Source: Lysinimonas soli
GTDB taxonomy: Bacteria > Actinomycetota > Actinomycetes > Actinomycetales > Microbacteriaceae
DNA: 64,000 nucleotides
Reading direction: 5' to 3'
Assembly (NCBI RefSeq): GCF_042655435.1
Contig: NZ_JBHSMG010000005.1
Location: forward strand, 62,001-126,000
This document shows, piece by piece, positions 46,576 through 54,524 of this stretch (positions are counted from its first letter, which is position 1; the number at the start of each line of letters is the position of its first letter). The translations under genes and the position numbers were made by a program. Below the pieces are notes generated by a model, which saw only the letters and a list, made by a program, of their open reading frames with translations, had not been told where the DNA came from and did no database searches.

Positions 46576-47559
46576 TCACTCTCCGGGGTAGCGCAGCCCG
46601 ATCTGCCGGCGGATCTCGTCGAGCGTTCCCATGATCGCCACCGACTGCGCGGGGGGCAGCACGGTGCCCGCCAGCTGCCCCGCGGCGACGAGCCGCTCGA
46701 GCTCCTCGGCCTGGAACTGCATCCCCCGGCCGGGAACCTCCTGCTCGAAGCGCTCGCGCACGGTGCCGTCCGGTTCGATCAGCGAGAACGCGGTCGGCAT
46801 GTACCAGGTGCCCTCGATCTCGATCCGCGCCTCGGTGCCGACGATGACCGCGGTGTTGGGGCCGGCGGCATCCAGCACCGTGTGAATGATCGCCTTCTGC
46901 CCGCCCGGATACCCGAGCACGATCGCGTCGTTGCCGTCGACTCCGGTGGGGGTCGGGGTCGACAGCGCGTAGACCGACGACGGCGCACCGAACAGGTCCC
47001 AGGCGAACGAGATGGGGTAGATTCCGAGGTCGAGCAGCGCGCCGCCACCCAGTTCGGGGTTCTGCAGGCGGTGCTCGGGGTCGGTCGGAAGCTTCTGGTC
47101 ATGGTCGGCGATCAGGGCGCGCATCTCGCCGAGGGCACCGGCGGCGACGAGTTCGCGGATGCGCACCATGTGCGGCATCCATCGGGTCCACATCGCCTCG
47201 AGCACCACGAGCCCCTTGGCTGCGGCGAGCTCGACGACGGCGGCCGCCTCGCCCGCGTTGACCGTGAACGCCTTCTCGACGAGCACGTGCTTGCCCGCCT
47301 CGAGCGCGAGGGTCGCGTTCGCGGCGTGGAATGGGTGCGGCGTCCCGACGTAGACCACGTCGACCTCGGGGTCGGCGACGAGTGCCTCATAGCTCGGATG
47401 CGCGGTGGCGATCCCGTGCTGGGCCGCGAAGGCATCCGCGCCGGCCTGGGATCGGGAACCCACCGCCGTGACGGTGTGGCCGGTGAGAAGGAGGTCGGAG
47501 GTCATCGCTCGGGAGATGAACCCGGTGCCGAGGATGCCCCAGCGCAGTCGGTCGCTCAT
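46576..47559 (-). CDS. Gfo/Idh/MocA-family oxidoreductase
   Basis: This 327-residue NAD(P)-dependent oxidoreductase begins LRWGILGTGFISRAM with a Rossmann nucleotide motif. YVGTPHPFHAANATLALEAGKHVLVEKAF is the typical second signature with its catalytic lysine region. The C-terminal half is a beta-sheet substrate domain. A sugar, inositol or dihydrodiol substrate is expected but not defined. ATG 47559 is preferred over TTG 47568. Confidence 0.92.
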   Translation of the reverse strand: MSDRLRWGILGTGFISRAMTSDLLLTGHTVTAVGSRSQAGADAFAAQHGIATAHPSYEALVADPEVDVVYVGTPHPFHAANATLALEAGKHVLVEKAFTVNAGEAAAVVELAAAKGLVVLEAMWTRWMPHMVRIRELVAAGALGEMRALIADHDQKLPTDPEHRLQNPELGGGALLDLGIYPISFAWDLFGAPSSVYALSTPTPTGVDGNDAIVLGYPGGQKAIIHTVLDAAGPNTAVIVGTEARIEIEGTWYMPTAFSLIEPDGTVRERFEQEVPGRGMQFQAEELERLVAAGQLAGTVLPPAQSVAIMGTLDEIRRQIGLRYPGE

Positions 47560-47627
47560 GACTGCCAAGTTAGCCGATCGGGACGCGCGGGCTGAGAACC
47601 GCGCGCCCCGCCGGTGCTACCGCCGCT

Positions 47628-48515
47628 CTAGCATCCACCCCAGCGCGCCGCGGCGCGGGTGAAGCTCGAGGGCTCGTTCGGAATGCCGCCATGGCTCATG
47701 GCGAAGTAGATGCAGACGCCCGCGGTGCTGCCCGAGTAGCTCGGACGGTAGAGCGAGAGCCGGTGCTCGAGGGAGTTCCACCACTTGGTGGCGACCGTCG
47801 CGCCCGTGTTGCCGGAGCCGCCGGCGAGGTTGCCGTCGCAGCCGCGCGACGGGACGCCGTCGCTGCGCACCGAGCCCATGTGGCCCCACGCGCTGCTCGG
47901 GTCGGTGCTCGGGTCCTCGGCCATCCAGAACAGACGCTGCTCCATGCAGGAGTCGTAGCGGAAGTTGCCGGCCGGGATGGCGTCCAGGCAATTCTGGGCA
48001 CGGATCGCGTTGAACGTCGACGAAAACGACTGGATGTCGGCGGTCGTGGTGCCCGTGATCATGCCCTGGCCGAGCGAGTCGGCGACGCCGGGAGCGCTGC
48101 CGCCTCCGCTGCCCTGAGCCGGGCAGGCCTGGCCCGCGGCCTGGCGCTGCGCACGCCGTGTGGCGACGCCACCGTCTCCGCCCTTGCGCCCCGAGGTCGG
48201 TGGTGCGACCACGACGGGCTTCGGCACCGGCTTCTGCGCGACGTGCTCGGAATCGGTGGTGAGCGCCGCGGTCGGCTGGATGACCGACACGACCGTCGCG
48301 GTCGGAACGCTGACGGCCGACACGGCCTGCGCCGCGTTCACCTGGGTCACCGCCCCGCTCGCGATGGGCGACGTCGCGGCGACGGGCAACCCGGCGAACG
48401 AGGCCTCTGACGCGAGCGCGGGCGTCAGGAACGATGGGCCGCCTCCGCCGACGAACGGCAGAGCCAACACGAACACCGTCGCGAAGACGGTCCCCAATAC
48501 AACGGTACGTTTCAT
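47628..48515 (-). CDS. Secreted CAP-like (SCP/PR-1) protein with cysteine-rich domain
   Basis: This 295-residue protein has a signal peptide (VVLGTVFATVFVLALPFVGGGG), a long Ala/Val/Thr-rich low-complexity region (about 30-110), a basic Gly-rich stretch, and a C-terminal domain of about 140 residues. That domain runs FNAIRAQNCLDAIPAG ... CMEQRLFWMAE ... ENL-like GCDGNLAGG ... WWNSLEHRLSLYRPSYSG ... GVCIYFAMSHGG, following the CAP-domain pattern. Its several cysteines may make disulfides. It is divergent from another secreted protein gene. The CAP assignment is by pattern and moderate. Confidence 0.65.
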   Translation of the reverse strand: MKRTVVLGTVFATVFVLALPFVGGGGPSFLTPALASEASFAGLPVAATSPIASGAVTQVNAAQAVSAVSVPTATVVSVIQPTAALTTDSEHVAQKPVPKPVVVAPPTSGRKGGDGGVATRRAQRQAAGQACPAQGSGGGSAPGVADSLGQGMITGTTTADIQSFSSTFNAIRAQNCLDAIPAGNFRYDSCMEQRLFWMAEDPSTDPSSAWGHMGSVRSDGVPSRGCDGNLAGGSGNTGATVATKWWNSLEHRLSLYRPSYSGSTAGVCIYFAMSHGGIPNEPSSFTRAAARWGGC

Positions 48516-48812
48516 GGTCTAGTCCCCCCGGACCAAGCTCAGCTCGACCCCCTCCCCCCGGAGCGGTGCCGTGCCCCGAAAGCTACGCCCTCGATGGGGT
48601 GGAGGCAAGGCGGTCGGGCCCGATTTCGGCGGTTCTGGCCCCCGCGCGGGGGGCGAAACCGGGCATTCTTCCCCCGGAATGGGGGCGATTCGCTCCCCGC
48701 GGGCACCCGAATCGGGGCGTCCCAGCCCGCTCGGAGGTCGTTCTTGGTAGCCTGGGGGCCTGACTCGCCTCCGGGCATGCCGACTCCGTGCCGGCATAGG
48801 ACACGCAGCCAT
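48516..48812. other. GC-rich divergent intergenic region
   Basis: This 297-nt gap between two divergent secreted-protein genes is very G/C-rich. It holds the palindrome CCCCCGCGCGGGGG (48639-48652) and CCCCCGGAATGGGGG at about 48674-48688. No coding frame with family resemblance was seen, and no clear promoter hexamers were recognised. Confidence 0.4.
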
Positions 48813-49430
48813 ATGACTTTTCATCCCACCCGCGTCGTCATCGGCGCCGCCATCACGGCGTTCTCACTCGCCGCCGTGCTCGCCGTGGCCCCGCCGAAGC
48901 AGCCCGACCAGCTGCAGGCCTACATGTCGATGCATGCGCAGAAGCTGTCGGTCTCAGTGACCGCCGAACCGACCGCGGTCGCACGCGACGACTACACGGC
49001 GACGGCCGGGATCGAGTCACTGGTGCAGAGCGGCACCAACTACGACTGGGCCAAGCTCGTGCTGCTCGACGGCGGGTTCCCGATCACCGAGGGCAACGTC
49101 ACGGTGATGACCCGCTGGATGCGTCAGGAGAACGGCGCCCAGGACTGGTGGAACCGCAACAACCCGCTCAACAACGGCCTCGGCTCGGGCGGCGGCGGCG
49201 GGACCGGCACCTACCCGAACCTGCAAGTCGCGGCCCAGTACCTCGCGATGAACCTGCGACGCCCGATGTTCTCGTCGATCGCCGCCCAACTCGAGGCCTC
49301 GACCTCGACCACAGCGACGGAGTCGGCGATCTGGGCCTCGGGCTGGGCGACCAGCCACTATGCGAATGGCGCCCACTGGCACTACACGCCGGTCGACGTC
49401 GTCAAGGCGCCGGCGAGCGCCTGGGGCTGA
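48813..49430 (+). CDS. Secreted protein of unknown function
   Basis: This 205-residue protein has a hydrophobic signal or anchor (VVIGAAITAFSLAAVLAVA, residues 8-26). A mature domain follows with many aromatics: YDWAKLVLLDGGFPITEGNVTVMTRWMRQENGAQDWWNRNNPLNNGLG, a Gly run, and YPNLQVAAQYLAMNLRR. The RWMRQEN...WWNRNNPLN pattern is reminiscent of phage/lysozyme-like glucosaminidase proteins (the NPLN(T/N) motif), but no catalytic residues can be named. ATG 48813 has AGGA about 12 nt upstream. It is divergent from the CAP-like gene. Confidence 0.7.
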   Translation: MTFHPTRVVIGAAITAFSLAAVLAVAPPKQPDQLQAYMSMHAQKLSVSVTAEPTAVARDDYTATAGIESLVQSGTNYDWAKLVLLDGGFPITEGNVTVMTRWMRQENGAQDWWNRNNPLNNGLGSGGGGGTGTYPNLQVAAQYLAMNLRRPMFSSIAAQLEASTSTTATESAIWASGWATSHYANGAHWHYTPVDVVKAPASAWG

Positions 49431-49472
49431 TCCGGCGCAGACGGCGCCGCGAGCGCCTGAGGCCGACGTCGC

Positions 49473-49841
49473 CTACTCGGGCTCGGCGTCGCGAAGGGCG
49501 GCAACGAGGTAGCGCTTGAGGGCGTCACGCTTGTCGGTTCGACGCGCAGCGGATGGCGCGGCTCCCACTCGATCGTCGAAGGCGCTCATCGTGAGCGCGC
49601 CGACCGAGAACAAGTAGGCCCATTCGTGGAACCTCGCCGGCTTGTGGGGCAGTGCGGCGCGGATGGCTTGGGTGAACCCCTCGGCGATCGGCTCGAAGAG
49701 TGCACGGATCTCAGGCCGCGTTCCGCTGGAAGGATCAGTGACCTCACGCAAGATCAATTGCGCGGAGGCATAGCCGTCTTCTGACTCATGCAGGTCGAGA
49801 ACGGGATCGACGAAAGCGGTGACGATCGCCCGGACCATGCA
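49473..49841 (-). pseudogene. TetR-family regulator, C-terminal fragment only
   Basis: The frame ending TAG 49473-49475 encodes about 120 residues typical of a TetR C-terminal ligand domain (YASAQLILREVTDPSSG ... ALFEPIAEGFTQAIRAALPHKPARFHEWAYLFSVGALTMSAFDD). The N-terminal HTH is missing: upstream of about 49841 the frame runs only as antisense of the MFS fragment. The gene is therefore broken at its 5' end and cannot bind DNA. Confidence 0.75.
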
Positions 49842-50496
49842 GAAGATCAACCCCAGGTGGACGATGGGGCTCGGATTCCTGCTGTTCGCTGTCGGGGACA
49901 TCTGGATGTCCACGATCTCGGCACGCGATACGTCCATCGCCGTGATCGTCGCACCACTGCTCATCGTCGGGATCGGATTCGCGTTCTCGATCTCCTCGCT
50001 GACCGGCGTCGCCGTCAACACGGTGCCGAACCACTTTGCGGGGATGGCGAGCGGAACGACGAGTCTGTTGCGGGACTTCGGGTTCACGCTCGGGCCGGCT
50101 GTCATCGGATCGATCGCGCTCAGCCGGGCCGCCGCGGAAATCCAGAGCAAGGTCGCGTCGACTCCCGCGCTGCAGAAAGCGCTCGAGGCGTTCAACGCCG
50201 CACCCGCGCATGCACCTGCCGCGGAGAAGCCCGCTCTCGAAGCTGCCGTCGGTGCGGTCAACTCGGGACCGTTGGGCGCGAACGGAGTGCCCGCAACCGT
50301 CAAGCTGCCCACCGGACAGACCGTGCCGTTCAACCCGCTCCACGATGTCGCATTCACGGCACTCGATCGGGCATATGCCCTCGGCTACCTGGTCTGTGGG
50401 CTGTCAGCCTTGTTCGCCGCGCTGCTCGTGATGCTCGCGTTAGGGGGCACGACTCACAACACCCAGCTCTCCGCCGAATCGCTGGCCGAGGGCTAG
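49819..50496 (+). pseudogene. MFS (DHA2-type) transporter, C-terminal fragment only
   Basis: From about 49837 the plus strand encodes the last third of a drug:H+ antiporter: NPRWTMGLGFLLFAVGDIWM, APLLIVGIGFAFSISSLTGVAVNTVPNHFAGMASGTTSLLRDFGFTLGPAV, a soluble loop, and a final span YLVCGLSALFAALLVMLA. About four of 14 expected spans remain. The start of the transporter is gone, together with the start of the divergently oriented TetR gene. An ATG at 49819 could still start a short membrane protein, but as a transporter it is dead. Confidence 0.75.
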
Positions 50497-50502
50497 ACCG
50501 CC

Positions 50503-50539
50503 CTGGAGTGGGGCGGCCACGATCCCGCCCCCACTCCAG
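50503..50539 (+). terminator. Hairpin after the MFS remnant
   Basis: CTGGAGTGGGGCGG (50503-50516) pairs with CCGCCCCCACTCCAG (50525-50539) with one bulge, starting 6 nt after the MFS stop. It is a strong GC stem followed by only a short pyrimidine tract, and is likely the old terminator of the transporter gene. The region from here to 50734 holds no recognisable gene. Confidence 0.65.
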
Positions 50540-50734
50540 CTCCCTATTGCCGATCACGCCACAGCTGAAGCGCATCCCGCGCGAGAGCTGATCGAGGCGG
50601 CCGCCCCCGACCCCGCGCCACTAACCTCGCGCCGTGAGAGGCGCACCGCCTGGCTGCTGATCGACGCGATGCGAGCCGCGAACCTGGGAAACGCGGCGGG
50701 ACAGCAGACGGTCAGATCCCCGAGATCTCGGCCT

Positions 50735-50788
50735 TCTTCAGTGGAGCCACCTGAGAGAATCGAACTCTCGACCTATTCATTACGAGTG
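50735..50788 (-). repeat. Left att-like repeat (orphan 3' part of tRNA-Thr)
   Basis: Identical over 54 nt to 61024-61077. Positions 50745-50788 correspond to the tRNA from anticodon loop to discriminator base, and 50742-50744 to CCA. The 5' part of the tRNA is absent here. A palindrome CCGAGATCTCGG (50720-50731) lies just to the left and may be the former terminator of the tRNA before insertion. The following 200 nt up to 50991 show no clear gene. Confidence 0.9.
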
Positions 50789-50991
50789 CTCCGGCTGGGA
50801 CGAGATCCCCCGTTTCATGCGTTCCTGGGATGCCATGGAACCGTGAAAAGGGCGTGGTTTTCGATGCGGGGGGACGCCGGGGGGACACGGCGCCAAGGTC
50901 ATCAGTTGAACCGCAACCGATCGACTCATTTCCTCGCAGCCCGACAGTCGAGGAAACGATCCGTGTCTGACAACAGATGCTTCTTTGTCCA

Positions 50992-51387
50992 TTAGCCGAC
51001 AAGCAGCTTCACGAAGTGGGTGCGTTTGAGCACCTTGAGCACCCTCCTCTGGAACGGCGTGAACGCGGCCATGCCCTCGGCGGTCGTCATCGGCCCGAGC
51101 CCGACGATCCTCGTGGTCACGCCGTCATGCACGATCTCGCCGCCGTTGGCCGCAACCAGATTCCGGTACCAGTCGACCTCGGGACCGTAGGTCAGCTCAC
51201 AGACAAAGCCGCCTTCGATCGGCCGCGCGAGGATCGGGGTCTCGAAGGTCTTTCCGCTCTTGCGGCCCACAGTTCGCACAATCGAGAAGTGCCCGCTGCC
51301 TCGGCGGGCCATGCGGCCGGTCAGTCGGTTCAGGCTGTGCTTGATCGTGAACAGCCAACCGCGGCGGAGCATCGACCCGAGACTCAT
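50992..51387 (-). CDS. Deazaflavin-dependent nitroreductase-like protein (DDN family)
   Basis: This 131-residue protein has the F420H2-dependent oxidoreductase (DDN) fold: GHFSIVRTVGRKSGKTFETPILARPIEGGFVC, then DWYRNLVAANGGEI, the usual family signature. It probably uses reduced F420 to reduce quinones or nitro compounds at the membrane. ATG 51387 matches the short family N-terminus; the longer open frame has no likeness. It is the first gene inside the island, divergent from the FAD monooxygenase, with the TetR-type palindrome between them. Confidence 0.87.
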   Translation of the reverse strand: MSLGSMLRRGWLFTIKHSLNRLTGRMARRGSGHFSIVRTVGRKSGKTFETPILARPIEGGFVCELTYGPEVDWYRNLVAANGGEIVHDGVTTRIVGLGPMTTAEGMAAFTPFQRRVLKVLKRTHFVKLLVG

Positions 51388-51584
51388 GCAAACAGCCTGG
51401 CACGGTGCGGCACGTTCACGTTCCGGCGGGGCGTTGCCCGCTCGGCGCGGGGACGACCAGCACGGGAATCGGCGAGAACTCGAGGATGCGGAACGTGCGC
51501 GATGTTTCAATACCGAACTGAGATGGGGATCTGCGCAAGGCCTGCCTCTCCGAGCCTTGATCCGTGCGCCCTCGCGTGTCAATC

Positions 51585-51601
51585 TTAGACCAGTGGTCTA
51601 A
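51585..51601. promoter_or_regulatory. TetR-type operator palindrome
   Basis: TTAGACCA-G-TGGTCTAA is a perfect 17-nt palindrome, 24 nt upstream of the monooxygenase ATG. TetR regulators bind such sites, and a TetR gene follows the monooxygenase in the same operon, so autoregulation is likely. Confidence 0.7.
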
Positions 51602-51625
51602 CTGCTAGTCGAAAGAAGGTGTGGC

Positions 51626-52819
51626 ATGCGGATATTGATTGTCGGGGCTGGGATCGGTGGGCCGACTCTGGCGTACTGGCTCCTGCGATCCGGTCATCAA
51701 CCGACTCTGATCGAGAGCGCGCCCCGCCTGCGCGAGGGCGGGTATCTGGTGGACTTCTGGGGCGCCGGCTTCGACGTCGCCCAGCGGATGGGGATCGTTC
51801 CCGAACTCATGGAGAAGGGCTACCGGCCCCGCGAACTCCGCGAGGTCAAGGCCGACGGGCGAGTTGTCGTCGCCCTCGATCCGCGCCAGATGATCGACGA
51901 CGCGGCCGGAGGCGTCGCCGGACGATACGTCACTGTCGCCCGCACCGACTTGGCCTCGGCGATCTACGACGCCGCACAGGGCCAAGTCGAGACGATCTTC
52001 GGGCAGACCGTGAACCTGATCCGCGACGACGGGACGCGTGTGCAGGTGGAGTTCACCGGCGGCGAGACGAGAGAGTTCGACCTGGTGATCGGGGCGGATG
52101 GTCTGCACTCGCGCGTGCGCCGCACCGTGTTCGGACCGGACGCCGACTATCAACGCGATCTCGGCCTGGTGGTCGCCGCCTTCGACGTGGACGGCTATGA
52201 GCCGCGCGACGAGATGGTCGCCGTCTCCGACACCGAAGTCGGATTCCAGTCGTTGCGGTTCGCCCGACGCGACGGCGCGACCATGCTGATATTCACCGTC
52301 CGCTACGACGGCGAGGTCCCAGAGGAGGATCCCGCGGCGCAGCAGGAACTCCTCCGCGGGCTCCTGGCCGGAGCCGGCGGCGAGGTCCCCGCGATGCTGG
52401 CTCGGATGCCGGAGGCGCGCACGTTCTACTTCGACCGTGCCAGCCAGATCCGGATGCCGTCCTGGTCGCACGGACGAGTCGCCCTCATCGGAGACGCGGC
52501 CGCCTGCCCCTCGCTTCTGGCGGGTCAGGGCTCGGCACTGGCGATGGTGGAGGCGTATGAGCTGGCGGCGGAGTTGCGGCGCTCGGGCGGCGACCACCTG
52601 GCGGCCTTCGTCGGCTACCACCAGCGACTCGCTCCCCTGGTCCTCGCGAAGCAGAACGCCGCCATCGGCCTGGGCGCCGCGTTCGCCCCCCGCAACCGAG
52701 CCCAACTGCTCCTGCGCGACACCGCGATGCGGATGATGACCGTGCGATCGATCTCCCGCCTCATCATGCGGCGCAGCCTTCGCGACCCGATCCAGATCTC
52801 CCCTGTGCCGACCGGTTGA
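51626..52819 (+). CDS. FAD-dependent monooxygenase (TetX/PHBH-like)
   Basis: This 397-residue flavoprotein hydroxylase has the N-terminal dinucleotide motif GAGIGGPTLAYWL, the conserved DG motif in VIGADGLHSRVRR, and the GD motif in VALIGDAAACPSLLAGQG. The C-terminus has no membrane anchor. It resembles class A monooxygenases acting on aromatic or tetracycline-like compounds. ATG 51626 follows AAGAAGG. The next gene, a TetR repressor, starts at or just after its stop. Confidence 0.9.
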   Translation: MRILIVGAGIGGPTLAYWLLRSGHQPTLIESAPRLREGGYLVDFWGAGFDVAQRMGIVPELMEKGYRPRELREVKADGRVVVALDPRQMIDDAAGGVAGRYVTVARTDLASAIYDAAQGQVETIFGQTVNLIRDDGTRVQVEFTGGETREFDLVIGADGLHSRVRRTVFGPDADYQRDLGLVVAAFDVDGYEPRDEMVAVSDTEVGFQSLRFARRDGATMLIFTVRYDGEVPEEDPAAQQELLRGLLAGAGGEVPAMLARMPEARTFYFDRASQIRMPSWSHGRVALIGDAAACPSLLAGQGSALAMVEAYELAAELRRSGGDHLAAFVGYHQRLAPLVLAKQNAAIGLGAAFAPRNRAQLLLRDTAMRMMTVRSISRLIMRRSLRDPIQISPVPTG

Positions 52820-52827
52820 ATAGCTTC

Positions 52828-53448
52828 ATGGTCCGCCCCCGCTTTCACAAGCTCGCCGTCGCGAGACAGGAACACATCCTGAACGCCGCTCTCAGCGAGT
52901 TCGCCGCACACGGCTTCGCCGACGCATCCCTCAACCGGATCATCGATGCCGCGGGAATCTCCAAGGGCTCGATGTACTACTACTTCGACGGCAAGGAAGA
53001 CCTCTACACGCATGTGATCCGCGACCGGCTGGAACGCCTGCTGGGTGGCGCCGGCCCATTCCCTGTGCCGCCGGCCGGCACTCCCGATGAGTTCTGGTCT
53101 TCTCTCACCGAGCTTTACCTGCGGCTCATGAAAGTCCTACTGACCTCTCCGGAGGTCGCCGCGCTGCTGCGCGGATGGCTGTCCGGCGGCGGCGCGCCCT
53201 CGGTGAGCACGGCCCAGCAGGAGGCCGAGCAGGCCACGCTCCCGTGGTTGCTTGGAACCCTCGCCGTCGGTCAAGAGATCGGAGCCGTACGCACCGACCT
53301 CCCCACGGACCTCCTGCTCGCCCTGGTCATGTCGCTCGGACAGGTCATCGACATCTGGCTGATCCGTCAGCCACCCGCTTCCGCAGACCTCGACCGCACC
53401 GTGCGAACGCTCATCGACGTCATCCGCCGGGCGGTCGCACCTGACTGA
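52828..53448 (+). CDS. TetR/AcrR-family repressor
   Basis: This 206-residue regulator has the HTH at about residues 12-55 (RQEHILNAALSEFAAHGFADASLNRIIDAAGISKGSMYYYFDGKEDLY) and an all-helical ligand domain. ATG 52828 is chosen; a TTG at 52816 overlaps the monooxygenase stop (TTGA) and is a real alternative, as neither has a good Shine-Dalgarno. It should repress its operon at the palindrome 51585-51601 until an aromatic or drug-like ligand binds. Confidence 0.92.
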   Translation: MVRPRFHKLAVARQEHILNAALSEFAAHGFADASLNRIIDAAGISKGSMYYYFDGKEDLYTHVIRDRLERLLGGAGPFPVPPAGTPDEFWSSLTELYLRLMKVLLTSPEVAALLRGWLSGGGAPSVSTAQQEAEQATLPWLLGTLAVGQEIGAVRTDLPTDLLLALVMSLGQVIDIWLIRQPPASADLDRTVRTLIDVIRRAVAPD

Positions 53449-53490
53449 ACCGACGACCACAGCTCGCGACGATCGAGGCAGCGGTGCTGA

Positions 53491-53976
53491 TCAGATCCCT
53501 AGTATCAACAGGTCGGTCGCGGACGGCTCCCCCGCCGCGAGGGCGAACACCTCGAACCCGCGCCGTACCGCGCGACGCTGTGCCGGGTCCAGTTCACTGA
53601 GGATCGTCGCGAGTTCACGCTGACGACGATGGGTGACGTGGTCGACGAGTTGCGCACCATGCGCGGTGAGATCGATGAGGACCTCCCGGCGACTCTCGAG
53701 TCGGGACTTCCTCTGGATCCAGCCGCCCTCCACCATCCGGTCGACGAAGCGGCTGAAGGTCGAGGGGTTGATGTTCATCCGCTCGGCGAGCGCTCCCATC
53801 CTCAGAGGACCCGCGGTGCGGAGCACGACAAGCACCCGGAATTGCGGAAGCGTCACGACGTCGAGCGCTTCGGCGATCGACCGTGCGACGACCCCGAGCA
53901 ACGCACGCGACGCGACCAGGGTGGCCTCAACATCCGCGTCGGTCGACTGCTGCTCACCTGAAGGCGCTGTCGTCAT
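53491..53976 (-). CDS. MarR-family regulator
   Basis: This 161-residue winged-helix regulator shows LPQFRVLVVLRTAGPLRMGALAERMNINPSTFSRFVDRMVEGGWIQRK followed by the wing ESRREVLIDLT. ATG 53976 is preferred over an ATG at 53991 because GGGAGGG lies 5 nt upstream. It sits 37 nt downstream of a second DDN-like gene on the same strand, which it may control. Ligands of MarR proteins are often phenolics or oxidants. Confidence 0.92.
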   Translation of the reverse strand: MTTAPSGEQQSTDADVEATLVASRALLGVVARSIAEALDVVTLPQFRVLVVLRTAGPLRMGALAERMNINPSTFSRFVDRMVEGGWIQRKSRLESRREVLIDLTAHGAQLVDHVTHRRQRELATILSELDPAQRRAVRRGFEVFALAAGEPSATDLLILGI

Positions 53977-54013
53977 TGACACCCTCCCCATGATCGTGCA
54001 AGACGATTCCAGC

Positions 54014-54505
54014 CTATGGGTGCCGACGGTCGGCAAGGTCGAGCACGACGATGCGAATGTCGGGGTTCACGACGCCCTGCGCGATCGCCATGGCCCCACG
54101 CAGATGACGCCATGCCGACGGATGGCGTGCCCCATAGCCGACGAGCTGGCTTCGTGACTCCTTCTCGTCGAGAAAGGTGGGCACCGCTCGTCGGGCTCGA
54201 AGTCCCGTCAGCGTGACAAATGCGATGCCGTTCGCCACGAGGTTGCGGTACCACTGGGCCGACACCCCGAATCCGGATGCGATGACGACTCGATCCGGCG
54301 CCGGGCGATCGACGACCTCGAGGACCACGAAGCGACGTCGACCGGACGCGCGGCCTCGGTGCTCGAGCAGCAGAAGGCGGCCTCCTCCGATCGCGCCGAG
54401 ACCGATGCGGAACACGGGCACGAGGGCTCGGACCACCCACCGGGTCTGGAGCAGTCGAGCTGCCATCCGATCGGCCAGCGAGCCGCCTTGCTCAGCGGTA
54501 TGCAT
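54014..54505 (-). CDS. Second deazaflavin-dependent nitroreductase-like protein
   Basis: This 163-residue DDN-family protein has LLLLEHRGRASGRRRFVVLEVVDRPAPDRVVIASGFG and the signature QWYRNLVANGIAFV. F420H2-dependent reduction of quinones or other electrophiles is expected. ATG 54505 matches the family start; the upstream open frame overlaps the divergent CtaG gene. It shares little exact sequence with the first DDN gene, so they are not recent copies. MarR follows on the same strand. Confidence 0.87.
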   Translation of the reverse strand: MHTAEQGGSLADRMAARLLQTRWVVRALVPVFRIGLGAIGGGRLLLLEHRGRASGRRRFVVLEVVDRPAPDRVVIASGFGVSAQWYRNLVANGIAFVTLTGLRARRAVPTFLDEKESRSQLVGYGARHPSAWRHLRGAMAIAQGVVNPDIRIVVLDLADRRHP

Positions 54506-54508
54506 ACA

Positions 54509-54521
54509 TGCAACTATTGCA
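54509..54521. promoter_or_regulatory. Candidate MarR operator between divergent genes
   Basis: TGCAA-CTA-TTGCA (54509-54521) is an inverted repeat squeezed between the starts of the second DDN-like gene (54505) and ctaG (54525). Additional TGCAT words at 54501 and TGCA at 54526 extend it. MarR proteins bind such TTGCAA-type sites. With so little space both transcripts would be nearly leaderless. Confidence 0.5.
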
Positions 54522-54524
54522 GTA

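Noticed and set aside
44512..47595. Open frame of 1027 codons on the plus strand
   Set aside because: It is antisense to the nicotinamidase, PBP4 and Gfo/Idh genes, shows no motif and has shadow-type Arg/Gly/His/Asp-rich composition; long antisense frames are expected at this GC.
50712..51002. Minus-strand frame ending in SRVRFSQVAPLKK, as in integrase read-through tails
   Set aside because: The ending is just translated tRNA 3' sequence. The rest has no integrase motif (no RHRY residues), so it cannot be called an integrase remnant.
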